Source: Nitrospirota bacterium
GTDB lineage: Bacteria; Nitrospirota; CAKKRA01; 9FT-COMBO-42-15
NCBI GenBank assembly: GCA_016195585.1
Contig: JACPZJ010000027.1
Span: 1-7,130 of the forward strand
DNA length: 7,130 nucleotides
Direction: 5' to 3'
Positions within the stretch are counted from its first letter, which is position 1. Each line of letters starts with the position of its first letter. The notes beneath the pieces are model-generated. The model did no database searches, was not told where the DNA came from, and was given only the letters and a program-made list of their open reading frames with translations. Position numbers and translations under genes: made by a program. Shown here piece by piece: positions 1-5,227 of the stretch.

Positions 1-228
1 GGCGCTAAGGAGATGGAAATCCTTTTTGATGATTACAAAAAAACAAACGATATCTCTTTTCCAATGCAGATAAGAATTAACAAGTTGAGGGATAATTCAT
101 ATCTAAAAATGAACTTTAAGCAGATTACCTTTAATTCTGAAATCAGGTCAGAGGACTTTAAAATAGAAATCGGCGAAGGTGTTGAGGTTAAAAGGCTGGA
201 GGAAGCGTTGAAAGAAATAAAAGAGTAG
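1..228 (+). CDS. C-terminal fragment of a LolA/DUF4292-like outer-membrane lipoprotein family protein (5' end outside window)
   Basis: The reading frame is open from base 1 and ends at TAG 226-228, so the start lies upstream; the ATG at 13 is internal. About 75 residues remain. They alternate polar and hydrophobic residues in strand-like runs (FDDYKKTNDISFPMQIRI, then YLKMNFKQITFNSEI) and end in a charged helix. Concave beta-sheet lipoprotein carriers of the LolA/LolB/DUF4292 type typically close this way: a 'dY..vdgi.fP..i.i' strand, then 'l.l.f.....n..i....F.i'. Family knowledge would suggest periplasmic or outer-membrane lipid or lipoprotein handling. I infer this from pattern only; no lipobox can be seen because the N-terminus is missing. 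The stop codon lies inside the left arm of a strong hairpin at 223-253. Confidence 0.5.
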   Translation, partial: GAKEMEILFDDYKKTNDISFPMQIRINKLRDNSYLKMNFKQITFNSEIRSEDFKIEIGEGVEVKRLEEALKEIKE

Positions 229-253
229 GGGCGAAAGGCCTTCGCCCCTACTC
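223..253. repeat. 13-bp perfect inverted repeat (hairpin) over the stop codon; dispersed-repeat-like, possible terminator
   Basis: Bases 223-235 pair perfectly with 241-253 around a 5-nt loop (236-240), with a GGGGCGAA / TTCGCCCC core. The left arm contains the TAG of the preceding gene. No T-run follows (CATATTT), so this is not a textbook intrinsic terminator, although a stem this strong could stop transcription or protect the mRNA 3' end before the toxin-antitoxin promoter. GTAGGGGCGAA-type palindromes look like a dispersed genomic element; that identity is inferred. Confidence 0.7.
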
Positions 254-257
254 CATA

Positions 258-299
258 TTTAGAATTGGTATTGACATTGGTATAACTTTATAGTACGCT
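258..299 (+). promoter_or_regulatory. Promoter/operator region of the toxin-antitoxin operon with an ATTGGTAT direct repeat
   Basis: This AT-rich 77-nt gap contains a consensus -35 hexamer TTGACA (271-276), but the hexamer 17 nt further on (TACGCT, 294-299) is weak. Better -10 hexamers are TATAAC (281-286) and TATAGT (289-294), with poorer -35 partners (TTTAGA 258-263; TTGGTA 265-270). The exact start is therefore unresolved. The octamer ATTGGTAT occurs at 264-271 and again at 276-283, 12 nt apart. That arrangement suits binding of ribbon-helix-helix dimers and suggests autorepression by the antitoxin, as is common for such operons. Confidence 0.45.
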
Positions 300-305
300 T
301 AAGGT

Positions 306-554
306 ATGAAAACGGCAATATCAATTCCAGATGAAATCTTTAGAGAAGCAGAAAGGGCTGCTAAGAAATTCAAATACACCAGAAGCGAGCTTTTTACCAT
401 TGCAGTGAAGGAATTCCTTGAAAAAATAAGATCTAAAAGACTCCTGAATGCCCTTAATGAGGTATATTCGGAAGAGGAAACAACTGATGAAATTTTTCTA
501 AGACAGAAAGGCAAAAAATACTATTCTCATAAAATCCTGAAGGAGAGATTTTGA
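306..554 (+). CDS. Antitoxin, ribbon-helix-helix (CopG/MazE-like), partner of the downstream MazF
   Basis: An 82-residue protein that starts with a beta-strand (KTAISIP, residues 2-8), then helix 9-21 (EIFREAERAAKKF) and helix 25-39 (TRSELFTIAVKEFLE). This is the classic ribbon-helix-helix DNA-binding fold of CopG/MetJ-type antitoxins. The basic and polar tail (about 40-82) would wrap the toxin. It lies immediately upstream of a MazF/PemK toxin gene and overlaps it by 4 nt (TTGA), so the two are translationally coupled. The expected role is to bind and neutralise the RNase and repress the shared promoter. The ATG at 306 has only a very close AAGG (301-304), so initiation is probably weak or nearly leaderless. 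Fold and partnership are clear; the subfamily name is not. Confidence 0.85.
   Translation: MKTAISIPDEIFREAERAAKKFKYTRSELFTIAVKEFLEKIRSKRLLNALNEVYSEEETTDEIFLRQKGKKYYSHKILKERF
541..545 (+). promoter_or_regulatory. Ribosome binding site that fixes the TTG start of the MazF toxin
   Basis: AGGAG lies 5 nt before the TTG at 551, inside the last codons of the antitoxin gene. No ATG or GTG near it gives a better start for the toxin, so TTG initiation coupled to antitoxin translation is the best reading. Confidence 0.75.
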
Positions 555-904
555 GCATAAAACAGGGGGATATTTACTGGATTGATTTTGGGATTCCAAA
601 GGGTTCTGAGCCCGGCTATAGGCACCCACATGTGGTTGTACAGAATAATATATTTAACATAAGCAGGATTAATACAGTAGTGGTATGCGCTATTACCTCT
701 AATCTCAAACTTGCCAATGCGCCAGGCAATGTGCTCCTTAAAAAGGGAGAGGGTGGGCTTAAAAAAGATAGCGTTGTAAACATCTCCCAGATTATAACCC
801 TTGATAAGTCAGATATTATTGAAAAGATTGGCGCATTACCAAGACTAAGAATCAAACAGATAATTGAAGGTGTAAGGTTTTTGATTGAGCCGAGAGAGCT
901 TTAG
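551..904 (+). CDS. Type II toxin, MazF/PemK-family mRNA endoribonuclease
   Basis: A 117-residue protein of typical MazF length. The N-terminus IKQGDIYWIDFG-PKGSEPGYRHP matches the family pattern 'GDIYWVDL-P-GSE-GYRP'. R24 and T49 (in CAITSNL) sit where the catalytic Arg and Thr of characterised MazF enzymes lie. It also has the 'GLKKDSVVNISQIITLDK' segment (with S, Q, D) and the closing 'IGALPRLRIKQIIEGV' helix. One variation is YRHPHVVVQNN, where most relatives have YRPVVVVQND. MazF enzymes cleave single-stranded mRNA at short sequences in the cytoplasm and arrest growth; the cleavage motif cannot be predicted here. The start is TTG, preceded by AGGAG and overlapping the antitoxin stop codon. 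The operon faces the unrelated minus-strand gene after a 55-nt gap. Confidence 0.92.
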   Translation: MSIKQGDIYWIDFGIPKGSEPGYRHPHVVVQNNIFNISRINTVVVCAITSNLKLANAPGNVLLKKGEGGLKKDSVVNISQIITLDKSDIIEKIGALPRLRIKQIIEGVRFLIEPREL

Positions 905-959
905 AACCAAAGAAAAGGCGGCGCAGAGTCCGAGTATATAAATCGCAACCACTTTATTA

Positions 960-1664
960 CTACCTGTGGTTCATTATAAATTTGGTTACATCGTCCATGT
1001 TCTCCCTTACTGCATGAATAAAGTCTTTGTCTGATGTCCAGTGCGCCATCCCCAAGACAACCTTACTGGTTTTAACATCAATAAACTTTATTTCAATAAG
1101 CATCTTCCATGGCGTTCTTACCCCCTGCAGTATGGTCTCTTTAAAGGATTCGCCGGATATGGTTTCAGGCGCCTCTATATAGCTTATCTGGCCGACAATG
1201 GCAAGATCAAACCCCTTCTTTTTTAATTCACTCAGGGTAACACCTTTTTTTGTCTGATGCTCCCTTTTGATATTTGGATAGATGCCTAAAAGGCGCGCCC
1301 TTAAAGCATCCGGCACAGAGGGGTACCCATCTCTGTCTACTGGCTCCTTGATCTTTCCGGCAGGTGTGTCAACCATCTTTGTTTGTGTGTACATCTTTCG
1401 GGAGCCTGTTATCAGGTCGCCAACACCGCTGCTGGATTTATTGGGGAAATCAAAGACGATACATTTTTTATACCTTCCAAGAGGAATCTCTGATTGGAAG
1501 AGTGCATATTTAAAACCATCAACAGTTGCAAAATTGACATAACTGTTAAAGAAACCAGAGTCATGGAAATCATCAGCGCCTATATACTCCTTGCCATACT
1601 TAATGCCCATCAAGAATACGGCAAAAAGGATTAATAAGAGAAGGTGAGAAATCCTTTTGTTCAT
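960..1664 (-). CDS. Hypothetical exported or membrane-anchored protein with one N-terminal hydrophobic segment
   Basis: A 234-residue protein that I do not recognise. The N-terminus is basic (MNKR) and followed by a hydrophobic stretch of about residues 7-20 (HLLLLILFAVFLMG). There is no cysteine for a lipobox, so it is either a cleaved signal peptide or a signal anchor, with the rest in the periplasm. The mature part has alternating strands and helices: 'KCIVFDFPN' (about 68-75), a middle 'GYPSVPDALRARLLGIYPNI', then 'FDLAIVGQISYIEAP', 'WKMLIEIKFIDVKTSKVVLG' and a final helix. 'DLAIVGQI...MLIEIKFIDVKTSKVV' resembles the core of CsgG/FlgO/LpoB-type lipoproteins, where a variable is tested for and then 'in/of type X' is computed; this is a weak similarity. 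A near-consensus promoter lies just upstream. No Shine-Dalgarno is visible, so the message may be leaderless. Confidence 0.75.
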   Translation of the reverse strand: MNKRISHLLLLILFAVFLMGIKYGKEYIGADDFHDSGFFNSYVNFATVDGFKYALFQSEIPLGRYKKCIVFDFPNKSSSGVGDLITGSRKMYTQTKMVDTPAGKIKEPVDRDGYPSVPDALRARLLGIYPNIKREHQTKKGVTLSELKKKGFDLAIVGQISYIEAPETISGESFKETILQGVRTPWKMLIEIKFIDVKTSKVVLGMAHWTSDKDFIHAVRENMDDVTKFIMNHR

Positions 1665-1670
1665 GTCTTA

Positions 1671-1699
1671 TTTATATCTAAGAAGTTTAATAATGTCAA
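1671..1699 (-). promoter_or_regulatory. Strong sigma70-type promoter ending at the start codon of the hypothetical exported protein
   Basis: On the minus strand TTGACA (1694-1699) is followed after exactly 17 nt by TATAAA (1671-1676). The expected transcription start, 7 nt beyond the -10, falls on the A of the ATG at 1664. The gene would then have its own promoter separate from the YkgJ-like gene 67 nt upstream, and a leaderless mRNA. Confidence 0.65.
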
Positions 1700-1731
1700 G
1701 GCTGGACAGGCCCTTATAGAAAATCGGTTGT

Positions 1732-2445
1732 TCATTGACCGTGGCATTTTTTATATTTTTTGCTGCTTCCGCAGTAACATGGATCATTACGGCCCGGCAC
1801 AGATGTTTTATCAAAAGACATCGGCTTAGGCGTATTCCTACGTTGGTATTCTTTAAGGCTGTTTATTATGGCCTCAGACGCCTCCTCTGCTGTACTAAAA
1901 CCTTCCCTGTAATATTTTCCGCTTGCCTCTCCTTCCATATCTATTGCCCTTTTTATTGCTTCGCTGCTGTCTGACGCTGCCTGAGCAGCGTGGATGATGC
2001 GGCAATATCCCTTTTCGCCGGGTTTTGCATTTAATGAACCCATAAATCCGCAATGGGGAGGCCGCATATCAACGTCGTTCATAGAACCCGGATGTATAGC
2101 GCAGGTCTTATCCTGCGAAAGAAAAAGGCAGCGGAAGGCGAACATCGCAAGTATGTTTACTGTCGCGCCGCGGCCGCTCATTTTTATATCCGTTATGGAA
2201 ATGTTGTATCTCTCAGGAAGGCTGAAAAGCGGCCTTGGAGGCGTCTCACTGGTTTTATATCCCTCAATTATCCTCTTTGCCCTTTCATCAATGCCCTTTA
2301 GTAATTCAGCATTAAAATCATTTAGGCCTGCAAAGATGTTTTTCCTGACAACTGTATAAGAAATGATGCCCCACCATGGATCACAGCATCTGCCACCGCA
2401 CTGTGCGACACATATCTGTGAGAAGAAGGATGAATTTTCTGACAT
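1732..2445 (-). CDS. YkgJ-like cysteine-cluster protein with C-terminal SEC-C zinc-binding motif
   Basis: A 237-residue protein without signal peptide or membrane segments. The N-terminal part has C12, C16, C20 and C21 in 'CVAQCGGRCC', then C106, C115 (RCLFLSQDKTCAIHP), C132 (RPPHCGF) and C148. This spacing, with 'RP..C' after 'C.F/L...K.C.IH', is that of the YkgJ/CxxCxxCC family, putative Zn or Fe-S cluster proteins of unknown biochemical role. The C-terminus 'PGRNDPCYCGSSKKYKKCHG' (217-236) is a textbook SEC-C motif (C223, C225, C234, H235), the zinc knuckle found at the end of SecA and as an add-on domain in many other proteins. The pairing suggests a cytoplasmic metal-dependent adaptor or enzyme, but no reaction can be assigned. 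The ATG at 2445 lacks a clear Shine-Dalgarno; an in-frame TAA lies two codons upstream, which limits the start. Confidence 0.85.
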   Translation of the reverse strand: MSENSSFFSQICVAQCGGRCCDPWWGIISYTVVRKNIFAGLNDFNAELLKGIDERAKRIIEGYKTSETPPRPLFSLPERYNISITDIKMSGRGATVNILAMFAFRCLFLSQDKTCAIHPGSMNDVDMRPPHCGFMGSLNAKPGEKGYCRIIHAAQAASDSSEAIKRAIDMEGEASGKYYREGFSTAEEASEAIINSLKEYQRRNTPKPMSFDKTSVPGRNDPCYCGSSKKYKKCHGQ

Positions 2446-2489
2446 ACATTAAAAGTTTAACACATTTACGAATAGCATGTAAATATTAC

Positions 2490-2518
2490 TTTATATTTTA
2501 TGTCAAGTCTTATGTAAA
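2490..2518 (-). promoter_or_regulatory. Sigma70-type promoter for the YkgJ/SEC-C gene
   Basis: On the minus strand TTTACA (2513-2518) is separated by 17 nt from TATAAA (2490-2495), each 5 of 6 to consensus. It would give a leader of about 38 nt. A consensus TTGACA at 2501-2506 lies inside the spacer but has no good -10 partner. A small inverted repeat, ATTTAC (2464-2469) / GTAAAT (2479-2484), falls around the predicted transcription start and could be an operator. Confidence 0.5.
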
Positions 2519-2554
2519 AGGCATCGGAAGGCTGGTTAAAGACAAGTTTTTCTT

Positions 2555-2583
2555 TTGACTTTTCTTTTTAAATTAATTAAGAT
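2555..2583 (+). promoter_or_regulatory. Sigma70-type promoter of the tsaB-rimI-DUF465-tatAC operon
   Basis: TTGACT (2555-2560), a 17-nt spacer and TAAGAT (2578-2583) give a transcription start near 2590, about 29 nt before the tsaB start. It is divergent from the YkgJ/SEC-C promoter, so the 173-nt gap 2446-2618 serves both transcripts. The spacing is ideal; the -10 matches 4 of 6. Confidence 0.55.
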
Positions 2584-2618
2584 TAATTACAGATTAAGGG
2601 GGTAGTCTGGAGAAAGCC

Positions 2619-3326
2619 TTGAAGGTCCTCGGCATAGATACTGCTACAATGATGGGAAGCATTGGCCTGATTGATGATGAAGGGGTAATTGCAGAGTACA
2701 GCCTGAATATCAGGGCAACACATTCAGAGCGTCTGATGCCTGCAATAGGCAGGCTGCTGAAGGATTCAGGGATCATGCCAAGGGATATAGACGGTTTTGC
2801 AGTGTCTATCGGCCCGGGATCATTTACCGGCCTTCGCATAGGCCTTGCAACAGTAAAGGGGTTTGCAATGGGCTGCAATAAACCAGTGGCAGCAGTTTCC
2901 ACACTTGAGGCGCTGGCCTTTAATCTTGCCTATGCTGAATACCTGATATGTCCAATCCTTGATGCGAGGAAGAATGAGGTTTATGCAGCCCTGTTTAAAT
3001 CTGACGGAAAGGGGGGGATGAAAAGGCTTGTACAGGACATGGCAATAGACATGCAAACGTTTCTCAGGGAGTATGATGAGGATATAATTTTTCTGGGAGA
3101 TGCAGTGGATATCTACAGGGAGAAGATTCTTGATATGTTCAAGGACAGGGCGCATTTTGCGCCAAAGAATAAAAATATGCCGTCAGGCGTCTCTGTTGCT
3201 GAACTCGGCCTTAAGAGATTAAGAGACGGGAAGGCAGCAGACCCCTCAGGCCTTGCGCCGTTTTATATCAGAAGGTCTGAGGCAGAGATAAATCTGGAGA
3301 AAAAAAGTTTGGCCTTAGGGGGATAG
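2619..3326 (+). CDS. tsaB: tRNA threonylcarbamoyladenosine (t6A) biosynthesis protein TsaB
   Basis: A 235-residue protein, close to the usual 220-235. TsaB is the ASKHA-fold partner that dimerises with TsaD and, with TsaE, transfers threonylcarbamoyl to A37 of ANN-decoding tRNAs in the cytoplasm. Family signatures are all present: 'LGIDTA' (4-9), 'HSERLMP' (35-41), 'GPGSFTGLRIGLATVKG' (65-81), 'LDARKNEVYAALF' (114-126) and the late 'PFYIR' (214-218). Unlike TsaD it lacks the metal-binding HxxxH, as expected. The start is TTG at 2619, chosen because GGAGAA (2609-2614) lies at good spacing and no earlier in-frame alternative gives the canonical 'MKVLGIDTA' N-terminus. It is the first gene of the operon; rimI follows after 24 nt, a pairing widely seen in bacteria. 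Confidence 0.96.
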   Translation: MKVLGIDTATMMGSIGLIDDEGVIAEYSLNIRATHSERLMPAIGRLLKDSGIMPRDIDGFAVSIGPGSFTGLRIGLATVKGFAMGCNKPVAAVSTLEALAFNLAYAEYLICPILDARKNEVYAALFKSDGKGGMKRLVQDMAIDMQTFLREYDEDIIFLGDAVDIYREKILDMFKDRAHFAPKNKNMPSGVSVAELGLKRLRDGKAADPSGLAPFYIRRSEAEINLEKKSLALGG

Positions 3327-3350
3327 GTGTTTTGTATTTAAGGAGGGGGA

Positions 3351-3833
3351 ATGGAGTTTTATAGTTTTAAAATTGAATATATGAAAGAGGGGGACATCAA
3401 GGATGCGCTGAGGATTGAGCAGGCCTCCTTTTCAATGCCATGGTCAAGGGAGATGTTTCTATGTGAACTGACAGATCATCCTTTTTCGTACTTATATGTA
3501 GCAAAGGACAGGAACAATAAAATCCTTGGCTATATATGCTACTGGCTGGTTTTTGACGAGATGAATATATTGAATCTTGCAGTGGACGAAGGGCACAGGA
3601 AAAAGGGTATCGGAAGCGACCTGATAAAATTTGCGCTGATGGATGGCGTCAACAGGGGAGCAGGGACTGTGATCCTTGAGGTCAGAAGCTCTAATAAGGC
3701 GGCAATAAGGCTGTATGAAAAATTCGGTTTTAAAGAGGTGGCTGTCAGAAAGGGATATTATGATAATCCGAGGGAGGATGCGCTGCTGATGGCGCTGGAT
3801 GACATTTCAGCATACAGGCAGGACGAGAGGTAG
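3351..3833 (+). CDS. rimI: Ribosomal-protein-alanine N-acetyltransferase RimI (GNAT family)
   Basis: A 160-residue GNAT enzyme, near the typical 145-160. RimI uses acetyl-CoA to acetylate N-terminal alanine (ribosomal protein bS18 in E. coli) in the cytoplasm. Seen here: 'IEQASFSMPWSREMF' (22-36), the RimI substrate-loop signature; 'NILNLAVDEGHRKKGIG' with the acetyl-CoA pyrophosphate loop R83-KKGIG (83-88); 'LEVRSSNKAAIRLYEKFGF' (109-127) with E110 and Y122, counterparts of the catalytic Glu and Tyr; and 'YYDNPREDALLM' (136-147), the usual end. An excellent AAGGAGG (3340-3346) precedes the ATG. Placement directly after tsaB supports RimI rather than a generic acetyltransferase. The actual substrate in this organism is inferred. 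Confidence 0.95.
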   Translation: MEFYSFKIEYMKEGDIKDALRIEQASFSMPWSREMFLCELTDHPFSYLYVAKDRNNKILGYICYWLVFDEMNILNLAVDEGHRKKGIGSDLIKFALMDGVNRGAGTVILEVRSSNKAAIRLYEKFGFKEVAVRKGYYDNPREDALLMALDDISAYRQDER

Positions 3834-3863
3834 GATAAAATTGCGGATTATGGAGGTGGCAAT

Positions 3864-4100
3864 ATGGATATGGAAGAGGATATGGATTTAATAAATCATG
3901 TAAGAGGGGTTGATGAGGAATATAAGAAGATAGAAAGATTACATCACAGGCTGGATGAAGATTTAAAGAAGATGGGCGGGCGCTATTTAACCCCTGATGA
4001 AGAGATGTTAAAAAAGAACATGCAGAAGGATAAGCTGATAAAGAAGGACAGGATGACGCAGATTCTCAAGGAATATAAAATAAAGATGCAAAAAACGTAA
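3864..4100 (+). CDS. DUF465/YdcH-like small coiled-coil protein
   Basis: A 78-residue charged, helical protein. 'EEYKKIERLHHRLDEDLKKM' followed by 'YLTPDEEMLKKNMQKDKLIKKDRM..ILKEY' matches the DUF465 (YdcH) pattern: a helix with 'H..L...i..l', a 'l.p.de..ik.LKK.KL..KD.i' hairpin, and a short final helix. The consensus LKKEKL appears here as NMQKDKL, a mild divergence. There is no signal or membrane segment, so it is cytoplasmic and probably forms a two-helix antiparallel coiled coil. The molecular role is not known. GGAGG (3852-3856) with 7-nt spacing selects the ATG at 3864 over later in-frame ATGs at 3870 and 3882. It sits 30 nt after rimI and 34 nt before tatA, so it is cotranscribed. Confidence 0.82.
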   Translation: MDMEEDMDLINHVRGVDEEYKKIERLHHRLDEDLKKMGGRYLTPDEEMLKKNMQKDKLIKKDRMTQILKEYKIKMQKT

Positions 4101-4134
4101 ATGAAAGTGCAGGAAAGCCTCTGGAGGAATTATT

Positions 4135-4404
4135 ATGTTTGGTATAGGGATGCCGGAATTAATAGTAATATTAATAATTGCCCTTTTGATATTTGGCCCT
4201 AATAAGCTGCCCGAACTTGCGAAATCTATTGGAAAGGCGTTTGCAAATTTCAAGAAGGCAGCGGACGATATAAAGGATTCTATTGAAAAAGAGGTAGCAA
4301 AGATAGAACATGAGGAAAAAAAGAGCGAAGCGGTAAAGAAGATAAGCGGGGAAACGGAGAAAGGGAAAAACGGAGAATCGGAGAAGGAAGCTGTAATTAA
4401 ATAA
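4135..4404 (+). CDS. tatA: Sec-independent translocase subunit TatA/TatB family (TatA most likely)
   Basis: An 89-residue inner-membrane protein. It has a short periplasmic N-terminus with E8, one transmembrane helix (about 8-20, ELIVILIIALLIF), the hinge 'FGPNKLPELAKSIGKAF' (20-36) and an amphipathic helix with 'FKKAADDIKDSI' (39-50), then a Lys/Glu-rich disordered tail. TatA multimerises to let folded twin-arginine proteins cross the membrane; TatB acts with TatC as receptor. The FG-KLPEL and FKKA features suit TatA, but only one TatA/B gene is seen and it may serve both roles, as in minimal TatAC systems. GGAGG (4123-4127) lies 7 nt before the ATG. tatC starts 1 nt after the stop codon if its first ATG is used. 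Confidence 0.92.
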   Translation: MFGIGMPELIVILIIALLIFGPNKLPELAKSIGKAFANFKKAADDIKDSIEKEVAKIEHEEKKSEAVKKISGETEKGKNGESEKEAVIK

Positions 4405-4405
4405 G

Positions 4406-5227
4406 ATGCCAGAGAGCAGCCATGAAAATCAGCAATCACCCCTCAATCCCTCCCCCTCAATGGGTGAGGGAGGGGGTAAAGATAATGAAGAAGGTAAGAT
4501 GCCCCTTACCGAGCATCTATCAGAGCTCAGGAAGAGGCTTGTTTGGGGTATTGCAGCAGTTGGAATAGGTTTTTTAGTTTCCTTCTCTTATTCTGACAGG
4601 CTTATCGGTTTTATTGTAAAATCTGTTAACATAAAAATTGTCTTTCTTGCGCCGACAGAGGCATTCTGGGCAGAGATGAAGGTAGGCTTTTTTTCAGGCC
4701 TCTTTCTTGCGCTGCCTGTTCTCCTTTATCAATTATGGAAATTTATCGCGCCCGGCCTGCATCCTGAGGAAAGAAGATACGGCCTTCCCTTTGTTGTTCT
4801 CTCCTTTGTATTTTTTTTAATTGGTGTTGTATTTGCCCTGATAGTTGTCCTGCCCTTTGCAATAGGATTTTTATTGAGCTATCAGACAGAATGGATGCAG
4901 CCCATGATATCCGTGGGCAACCTTGTGGACTTTTATGTGAAATTTCTCTTTGCCTTTGGCCTTGTCTTTGAGCTCCCGCTCGTAATAACCATATTATCAA
5001 GGATTGGCATCCTCACACCGGCATTCCTTTCAAAAAACAGAAAGTATGCTGTATTGGCGAATTTTATCATTGCAGCAGTATTGACCCCCACCACCGATAT
5101 CTTTAACATGATGCTCATGGCAATCCCGTTAGTTTTACTTTATGAAATCGGCATTATAAGCGCGAGGATATTCGGCAGAAGGCCTCCACAATCTCAGGAT
5201 CAAACTGGGAATCAGCAAGACCCTTAA
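4406..5227 (+). CDS. tatC: Sec-independent (twin-arginine) translocase subunit TatC
   Basis: A 273-residue six-helix inner-membrane protein, the twin-arginine signal receptor of the Tat machine. Seen: 'PLTEHLSELRKRL' (33-45) with E40 and R42, the signal-recognition site; helices at about 46-60, 93-112, 127-149, 177-197, 212-228 and 233-250; the loop 'FIAPGLHPEERR' (113-124), with E122 matching E. coli E103; and 'FELPL' with E189 matching E. coli E170. The first 31 residues are unusual: low-complexity 'SPLNPSPSMGEGGG', read from a G/C-rich hairpin repeat (4439-4476). Many TatC proteins begin near 'MPLTEHL', so the ATG at 4499, preceded by AGAAGG, is a serious alternative start. The ATG at 4406 has a poor Shine-Dalgarno but directly follows the tatA stop. 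The last 74 nt overlap the convergent signalling gene. Confidence 0.95.
   Translation: MPESSHENQQSPLNPSPSMGEGGGKDNEEGKMPLTEHLSELRKRLVWGIAAVGIGFLVSFSYSDRLIGFIVKSVNIKIVFLAPTEAFWAEMKVGFFSGLFLALPVLLYQLWKFIAPGLHPEERRYGLPFVVLSFVFFLIGVVFALIVVLPFAIGFLLSYQTEWMQPMISVGNLVDFYVKFLFAFGLVFELPLVITILSRIGILTPAFLSKNRKYAVLANFIIAAVLTPTTDIFNMMLMAIPLVLLYEIGIISARIFGRRPPQSQDQTGNQQDP
4439..4476. repeat. G/C-rich hairpin repeat inside the N-terminal coding part of tatC
   Basis: 4448-4459 (CCCTCCCCCTCA) pairs with 4465-4476 (TGAGGGAGGGGG) around a 5-nt loop, with one mismatch and one G-T pair. The flanking dodecamer CCCCTCAATCCC (4439-4450) recurs on the minus strand within 7016-7030, so it belongs with the repeat cluster at the right end. 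It translates as LNPSPSMGEGGG, outside the conserved TatC core. Confidence 0.65.
4489..4501 (+). promoter_or_regulatory. Alternative ribosome binding site and start for TatC
   Basis: AGAAGG (4489-4494) lies 4 nt before an in-frame ATG at 4499. This start gives the canonical TatC N-terminus MPLTEHLSELRKRL and leaves the hairpin repeat untranslated, whereas the 4406 start includes it. Confidence 0.45.

Noticed and set aside
947..971. Possible terminator hairpin AACCAC/GTGGTT between the toxin gene and the convergent minus-strand gene
   Set aside because: The stem has only 6 bp with a 13-nt loop and no T-run on either strand; too weak to list as a terminator.
1994..2359. Long open frames opposite the YkgJ/SEC-C gene (also 1282-1542, 6102-6410 and similar)
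   Set aside because: They lie antisense to genes with clear motifs, have no ribosome binding sites, and their translations show no domain pattern.
2464..2484. ATTTAC/GTAAAT inverted repeat as a defined operator
   Set aside because: Six-base arms in very AT-rich DNA are likely by chance; mentioned only as a possibility under the promoter.
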